From Solimonas variicoloris DSM 15731 (GTDB taxonomy: Bacteria > Pseudomonadota > Gammaproteobacteria > Nevskiales > Nevskiaceae): a DNA stretch of 64,000 nucleotides. Shown here piece by piece: positions 60,079 through 64,000 of the stretch. The translations under genes were made by a program, and so were the position numbers. Each line of letters starts with the position of its first letter. Position 1 is the stretch's first letter. Where the stretch lies: assembly GCF_000382285.1 (NCBI RefSeq), contig NZ_KB907926.1, positions 1 to 64,000 on the forward strand, given 5' to 3'. The notes below the pieces were generated by a model. That model was not told the DNA's origin. It made no database searches and was given only the letters and a program-made list of their open reading frames with translations.

Positions 60079-62217
60079 ATGCCGGCCGACGCTCTCGACG
60101 CTTTCTTCCGCCCCGCCTCGGTCGCACTGATCGGCGCCTCGACCCGGCCCGGCTCGGTCGGCGCGCTGGCCGCGCGCAATCTGCTCGACGGCGGCTACGC
60201 CGGGCCGGTGATGTTCGTCAATCCGCGTCACACCGAGATCGGCGGACGTCCGGTCTACGCCGACGTCGCGAGCCTGCCCCAGACCCCGGCGCTCGCCGTC
60301 ATCGCCACGCCGCCGGCCACGGTGCCCGGCCTGATCGCGGCGCTCGGCGCGCGCGGCACGCGGGCGATCGTCGTCATCACCGCCGGCTTCGGCGAACTCG
60401 GCGAGCAGGGCAAGGCGCTGCAGCGCGCCGCCGTCGCCGCGGCGCGGGCGCACGGCGCCCGCCTGATCGGCCCGAACTGCCTCGGCCTGCAGGCGCCGGC
60501 GATCGGCCTCAACGCCAGCTTCGCGCAGCTGCTGCCGCCGCCCGGCCGGCTCGCCTTCGTCAGCCAGTCGGGGGCGATGGCAACCGCCCTGCTCGACTGG
60601 GCCGCCCCGCGCGGCATCGGCTTCTCGCAGCTCGTCTCGCTCGGCGACATGGCCGACGTCGACTTCGCCGACCTGCTCCGCTACCTCGCCGACGAACCGG
60701 GCACGGAGGCGATCCTGCTCTACATCGAAGGTCTGCGCGAAGCGCGCGGCTTCATCGAGGCCGCGCGCGCGGCGGTGCTGAACAAACCGGTGATCGCGCT
60801 CAAGGCCGGCCGCCGCGCCGAAAGCGCCAAGGCCGCGGCCTCGCACACCGGCGCGCTCGCCGGCGCCGATGCCGCCTACGAGGCGGCGTTCCGGCGCGCC
60901 GGCATCCTGCGTGTGCGCGACACGCTCGACCTGTTCGACGCGGCGCAGACGCTGGCCTGCACCGGCGCGCAACGCGGCGAACGCCTGGCGATCCTCACCA
61001 ACGGCGGCGGCCCCGGCGTGCTCGCGAGCGATGCGCTCGCCGACGCCGGCGGCCGGCTCGCGACGCTGGCACCGCAGACGCTGGCGCGCCTCGACGCGAC
61101 GCTGCCGCCGACCTGGAGCCACGGCAATCCGGTCGACATCATCGGCGACGCGTCGAGCGCGCGTTACCGCGAAGCGCTGGCCGCGCTGCTCGACGATGCC
61201 GACGTCGACGCCGTGCTGGTCATCAACTGCCCGACCGCGGTCGGGCATCCGCTGCAGGCGGCGCAGGCCGTTGCCGAGGTCGTGACGCAGGCGCAGCCGC
61301 AGCGGGACGATCGCAACGTGCTGGGCTGCTGGCTCGGCCGGCATTCGGCGGAAGCGGCGCGGCGCGTGCTCGTCGAGGCCGGCATCGCCGGCTACGAAAC
61401 CCCCGAAGAAGCCGTGCGCGGCTTCATGCAGCGCGTGCAGTACGGCCGCTGCCGCGATGCGGTGCAGGCGCCGGTCGTCGCGCGCCCGTACACGGACGTC
61501 GACACCAGCGCCGCCGGCCGCGCCATCGACGGCGCGCTCGGCGCCGCGCGCGAATGGCTCGACAGCGAGGAAGTCGACCGCCTGCTCGGCGCCTGGCGCA
61601 TCGCGGTGCCGGCCTTGCGCGTCGCCGCCGACGTCGACGCGGCGGTCGCCGCGGCCGCGGCGATCGGCTATCCGGTCGCGCTGAAGATCCGCTCGGCGCA
61701 GATCACGCACAAGACCGACGTCGGCGGCGTCGCCCTCGGTCTGGCCGACGCCGACGCGCTGCGCCGCGAGGCGGCAGCGATGCTCGAACGCGTACGCGCC
61801 GCGCGTCCCGACGCGCAACTCGCCGGCTTCACCGTGCAGGCCATGGTGCGCCGCCCGCAGGCCTTCGAGCTGATCGTCGGCGTCACGCGCGATCCGAGCT
61901 TCGGGCCGCTGCTGATGTTCGGCCACGGCGGCATCGCCGTCGAAGTGCAGCAGGACAGTGCCATCGAGCTGCTGCCGCTCGACGCCGCGCTGGCCCGCGC
62001 ACAGATCGCGCGCACGCGCATTTACAAGCAGCTGCAGGGCCTGCGCCGCCAGCCGCCGGCCGATCTCGACGGCATCGTCGACATGCTGCTCCGCGTCGCG
62101 GCGATGGTCACCGCGCATCCGCAGATCGGCGAGCTCGACATCAATCCGCTGCTGGCCGACGCGCGCGGCGTGCTCGCCCTCGACGCGCGGGTCAGGGTCG
62201 CCGCGCAGCCGGATTGA
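60079..62217 (+). CDS. ADP-forming acyl-CoA synthetase, fused alpha and beta subunits
   Basis: 712 residues. CoA-binding domain at the N-terminus (ASVALIGASTRPGSVGALA); succinyl-CoA ligase-like domain with FVSQSGAMATALLDW (about 170-184) and the phospho-histidine in AASHTGALAGADAAY (about 257-271); C-terminal ATP-grasp with ALKIRSAQITHKTDVGGVAL (about 533-552) and GELDINPLL. It interconverts acyl-CoA and acid with ADP phosphorylation. It lacks the C-terminal GNAT domain of the about 890-residue Pat-type acetyltransferases. AAGGA precedes ATG 60079. The acyl group is unknown. Confidence 0.88.
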   Translation: MPADALDAFFRPASVALIGASTRPGSVGALAARNLLDGGYAGPVMFVNPRHTEIGGRPVYADVASLPQTPALAVIATPPATVPGLIAALGARGTRAIVVITAGFGELGEQGKALQRAAVAAARAHGARLIGPNCLGLQAPAIGLNASFAQLLPPPGRLAFVSQSGAMATALLDWAAPRGIGFSQLVSLGDMADVDFADLLRYLADEPGTEAILLYIEGLREARGFIEAARAAVLNKPVIALKAGRRAESAKAAASHTGALAGADAAYEAAFRRAGILRVRDTLDLFDAAQTLACTGAQRGERLAILTNGGGPGVLASDALADAGGRLATLAPQTLARLDATLPPTWSHGNPVDIIGDASSARYREALAALLDDADVDAVLVINCPTAVGHPLQAAQAVAEVVTQAQPQRDDRNVLGCWLGRHSAEAARRVLVEAGIAGYETPEEAVRGFMQRVQYGRCRDAVQAPVVARPYTDVDTSAAGRAIDGALGAAREWLDSEEVDRLLGAWRIAVPALRVAADVDAAVAAAAAIGYPVALKIRSAQITHKTDVGGVALGLADADALRREAAAMLERVRAARPDAQLAGFTVQAMVRRPQAFELIVGVTRDPSFGPLLMFGHGGIAVEVQQDSAIELLPLDAALARAQIARTRIYKQLQGLRRQPPADLDGIVDMLLRVAAMVTAHPQIGELDINPLLADARGVLALDARVRVAAQPD

Positions 62218-62226
62218 AGGACCGCG

Positions 62227-63300
62227 CTAGCGTGCGTCGCCGGCCGGCCGCTCGTCCTGCATCCACAACAGCGCCTGGCCGAGGTGCAGCGCCAGCGCCA
62301 GCACCGTCGGCCCGATGAAGACGCCGGCGACGCCGAACGCCAGCACGCCGCCGATCACGCCCATGAACGTCAGCGCGAACGGCAGGTGACTCGAACGGCT
62401 GATCAGGAACGGCTTGATGACGTTGTCGACCGAGCTGATGCCGAAGAAGCCGTAGACGACCATGAACAGCGCCCAGCCCGGCTGGTCCTGACGGAACAGC
62501 CAGAACGCGGCGGCACCCCAGATCAGCGGCGGCCCGACCGGCGCCATCGACAGCACGAAGGTCAGCGCGCCGAGCAGGAACGGATTCGGCACGCCGGCGA
62601 TCGCGAAGCCGATCGTCGCCACCATCGCCTGTGCCAGCGCAGTGCCGATGACGCTGAACATCACGCCGGTCACCGTGCGCTGCGCGATCTCCAGCAGCGT
62701 GCGCCCGCGCTCGCCGGCGATGCGCGTGGCGAAGGCGCGCAGCGCCGCCGCCAGTACCGCGCCGTCGCGGTAGAGGAAGAACAGCAGCAGCGCCGAGAAC
62801 AGCGCCTGGCCGAGCCCGAGCCCGAGCGCGCGCCCGCCGAGCAGCGCCAGTCGCCGCGCCGGATCGACGAAGCGCCCGGCCAGTTCGGCGATGCGGTCGC
62901 CGCCCGAGCCGAGCCCGTGCAGCCAGGCGCGCAGCGGCTCGCCGAGCAAGGGAATGTGCCCGAGCCAGGCCGGCGGCTCCGGCGGCCCCGCGGTCCGCCA
63001 TTCCTCGATCAGCTTCAGCAGCCACAGCGCCGCGTCACCGAGCGAGATCACCAGCATCGCCGTCGGCACGATCACGACCAGCGCGACGACCACGCAGGCC
63101 AGCAGGCTAGCGACGGTGCGCTGTCCGCCGAGGCGGTGCAGCAGCCAGACGTAGGCCGGCCAGGTCGACACCGAGATCGCGACCGCGAACAGGATCGCCG
63201 ACAGGAACGGCCGCAGCACGAACCAGCAGACCAGCACGAGCAGCAAGGCCAGCGCCATGCGCGCCAGCTGCTCGAAACGAAGGACGTCAGCGTTCGCCAC
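62227..63300 (-). CDS. AI-2E family transporter
   Basis: 357 residues, about seven to eight membrane segments in the family pattern: three helices, a soluble middle part, then a dense C-terminal block with PFLLGALTFVLSMAPVGPP (about 228-246), IWGAAAFWLF and ISSVDNVIKPFLIS (about 277-290). GTG 63300 has GGAAG 8 bases before it. Family members export AI-2 or exchange cations; the role here is unknown. It is convergent with the acyl-CoA synthetase by 9 bases. Confidence 0.88.
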   Translation of the reverse strand: MANADVLRFEQLARMALALLLVLVCWFVLRPFLSAILFAVAISVSTWPAYVWLLHRLGGQRTVASLLACVVVALVVIVPTAMLVISLGDAALWLLKLIEEWRTAGPPEPPAWLGHIPLLGEPLRAWLHGLGSGGDRIAELAGRFVDPARRLALLGGRALGLGLGQALFSALLLFFLYRDGAVLAAALRAFATRIAGERGRTLLEIAQRTVTGVMFSVIGTALAQAMVATIGFAIAGVPNPFLLGALTFVLSMAPVGPPLIWGAAAFWLFRQDQPGWALFMVVYGFFGISSVDNVIKPFLISRSSHLPFALTFMGVIGGVLAFGVAGVFIGPTVLALALHLGQALLWMQDERPAGDAR

Positions 63301-63475
63301 GAAGGGTTCTTCCGTGATGGAGGGGAGCCTGGAAAGCGCCGGCCGGCCGATTATGCGGCATCGTCGCGCGGACGCCATGCCGCCGCCCGGTTACGCCGCG
63401 GCGGCGCCGCGCGACGCGCAGGGCCGGCATCATCGCCGCCGCGCACGGCGCGGAGCATGCCGCGCCGGCCGCACG

Positions 63476-64000
63476 CTAGCGCGCCGCCAGCAGCATGATC
63501 GCCGGCACGGTCAGCGCCAGACCGGCGAAGTTGACGCGGCTCAGACGCTCGCGGAAGACGACGAGGCCGACCAGCGTGCCGAGCGCGACGACGCCGAGAT
63601 TCATCGCCGTGAACACGCGCGCCGGATCGTCGGCCAGCGCGCGGTGCGCGCGCAGGTAGAAGAGGATGTTGCCGAAGTTGAGCGCGCCGAGCGCGAGCCC
63701 GGCGACCACGCTGCGCGCGCTCAGCGGCGGCCCGCCGCGCCAGCGCCGCCCGCCGACGATCAGCGCCGCGACGACGAAGGCCAGCGCGAACACGCGCAGC
63801 AGTGACTCGCCGAGCGGAAGGCCGGCCGCCGCGACACGCTTGAGCAGCACGTCGATCGTGCCGAGTCCGACGAACACCAGCAGCGGATAGAACCAGGCGC
63901 CGTGGCCGTCGCCATCCGCGCCGCGGCCGGCCTTCCAGACCAGCGCCAGCAGTGCCAGCAGGCCGAAGGCGATGCCGAGCAGCAGCCGCGGCGTCGCCGG
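63476..64000 (-). CDS. EamA/DMT-type transporter (5' truncated by window edge)
   Basis: The frame stays open to base 64000, giving 174 visible residues. Hydrophobic segments include LLLGIAFGLLALLALVW, PLLVFVGLGTIDVLL, VFALAFVVAALIVGG, VVAGLALGALNFGNILFYL and FAGLALTVPAIMLLAA; AMNLGVVALGTLVGLVVFRE with a conserved Arg-Glu is the typical end of an EamA repeat. The first part of the protein lies beyond the window. Substrate unknown. Confidence 0.75.
   Translation of the reverse strand, partial: PATPRLLLGIAFGLLALLALVWKAGRGADGDGHGAWFYPLLVFVGLGTIDVLLKRVAAAGLPLGESLLRVFALAFVVAALIVGGRRWRGGPPLSARSVVAGLALGALNFGNILFYLRAHRALADDPARVFTAMNLGVVALGTLVGLVVFRERLSRVNFAGLALTVPAIMLLAAR

Noticed and set aside
59383-62118. 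A 911-residue open frame on the minus strand
   Set aside because: It lies antisense to sufS and the ADP-forming synthetase, has Arg/Ala/Asp low-complexity composition and no recognisable motif; it is a by-product of high GC at third codon positions.
59883-62318. An 811-residue plus-strand open frame
   Set aside because: It is the +1 shadow of the ADP-forming acyl-CoA synthetase; the true frame has CoA-binding and ATP-grasp motifs.

Overview
The window is about 64 kb of dense, very GC-rich chromosome with roughly 60 genes. Gene content and order point to a high-GC gammaproteobacterium: nrdR-ribDE-ribBX-ribH-nusB-thiL-pgpA, a FabR/DesT-type repressor beside an oxidoreductase-desaturase pair, fmdB near aspS, rrf2-sufBCDS, and an Atu-type acyl-CoA cluster. 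Nevskiales/Solimonadaceae or nearby Xanthomonadales are the most likely orders; this is inference from gene content, not a phylogenetic result.

Layout. 1-882: end of a BMP-type ABC substrate-binding protein. 894-17782: branched acyl-CoA catabolism, with an acyl-CoA ligase, an AtuD-like acyl-CoA dehydrogenase, a biotin-dependent carboxylase (two subunits) with its hydratase, an SDR, etfBA, ETF-ubiquinone oxidoreductase and an AtuA-like protein. This looks like a rearranged atu (acyclic terpene utilisation) set feeding electrons to ETF. It is interrupted at 3832-5779 by a low-GC insert carrying one AIPR-family abortive-infection gene. 17934-25158: riboflavin, NusB, thiamine kinase, PgpA, NrdR and GlyA on the minus strand. 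25297-28327: lipid desaturation module with a divergent TetR repressor and two operator-like boxes between them. 28745-29365: a non-coding element with long inverted-repeat arms. 29426-38742: nadA, aspS, fmdB, an orphan histidine kinase, an EamA transporter, a CinA-like protein, an isocitrate dehydrogenase fused to CBS domains, yajL and grxD. 38915-42131: sodB, argF, dedA, nadC. 42142-45292: class V aminotransferase and DadA-like oxidase behind two successive tandem glycine riboswitches. 45408-51563: five-gene minus-strand run (hydrolase, KAS III, sppA, hydrolase, murI). 51681-54279: small genes and hydrolases. 54378-59822: rrf2-sufBCDS iron-sulfur assembly operon. 60079-64000: an ADP-forming acyl-CoA synthetase, an AI-2E family transporter and a truncated EamA transporter.

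How the parts work together. Acyl-CoA dehydrogenase electrons pass through EtfAB and ETF-QO to quinone, and ETF-QO needs the Fe-S clusters that SUF builds. RibD, RibE, RibH and RibBX provide flavin for ACAD, ETF, DadA and the desaturase reductase. GlyA makes glycine, and the glycine-sensing leader plausibly controls its oxidation by the DadA-like enzyme and the glyoxylate step by the class V aminotransferase. The points most worth a second look are the four-aptamer glycine leader, the Icd-CBS fusion, the Atu-like cluster with a geranyl-CoA-carboxylase-like signature, the AIPR insert, and the inverted-repeat element.
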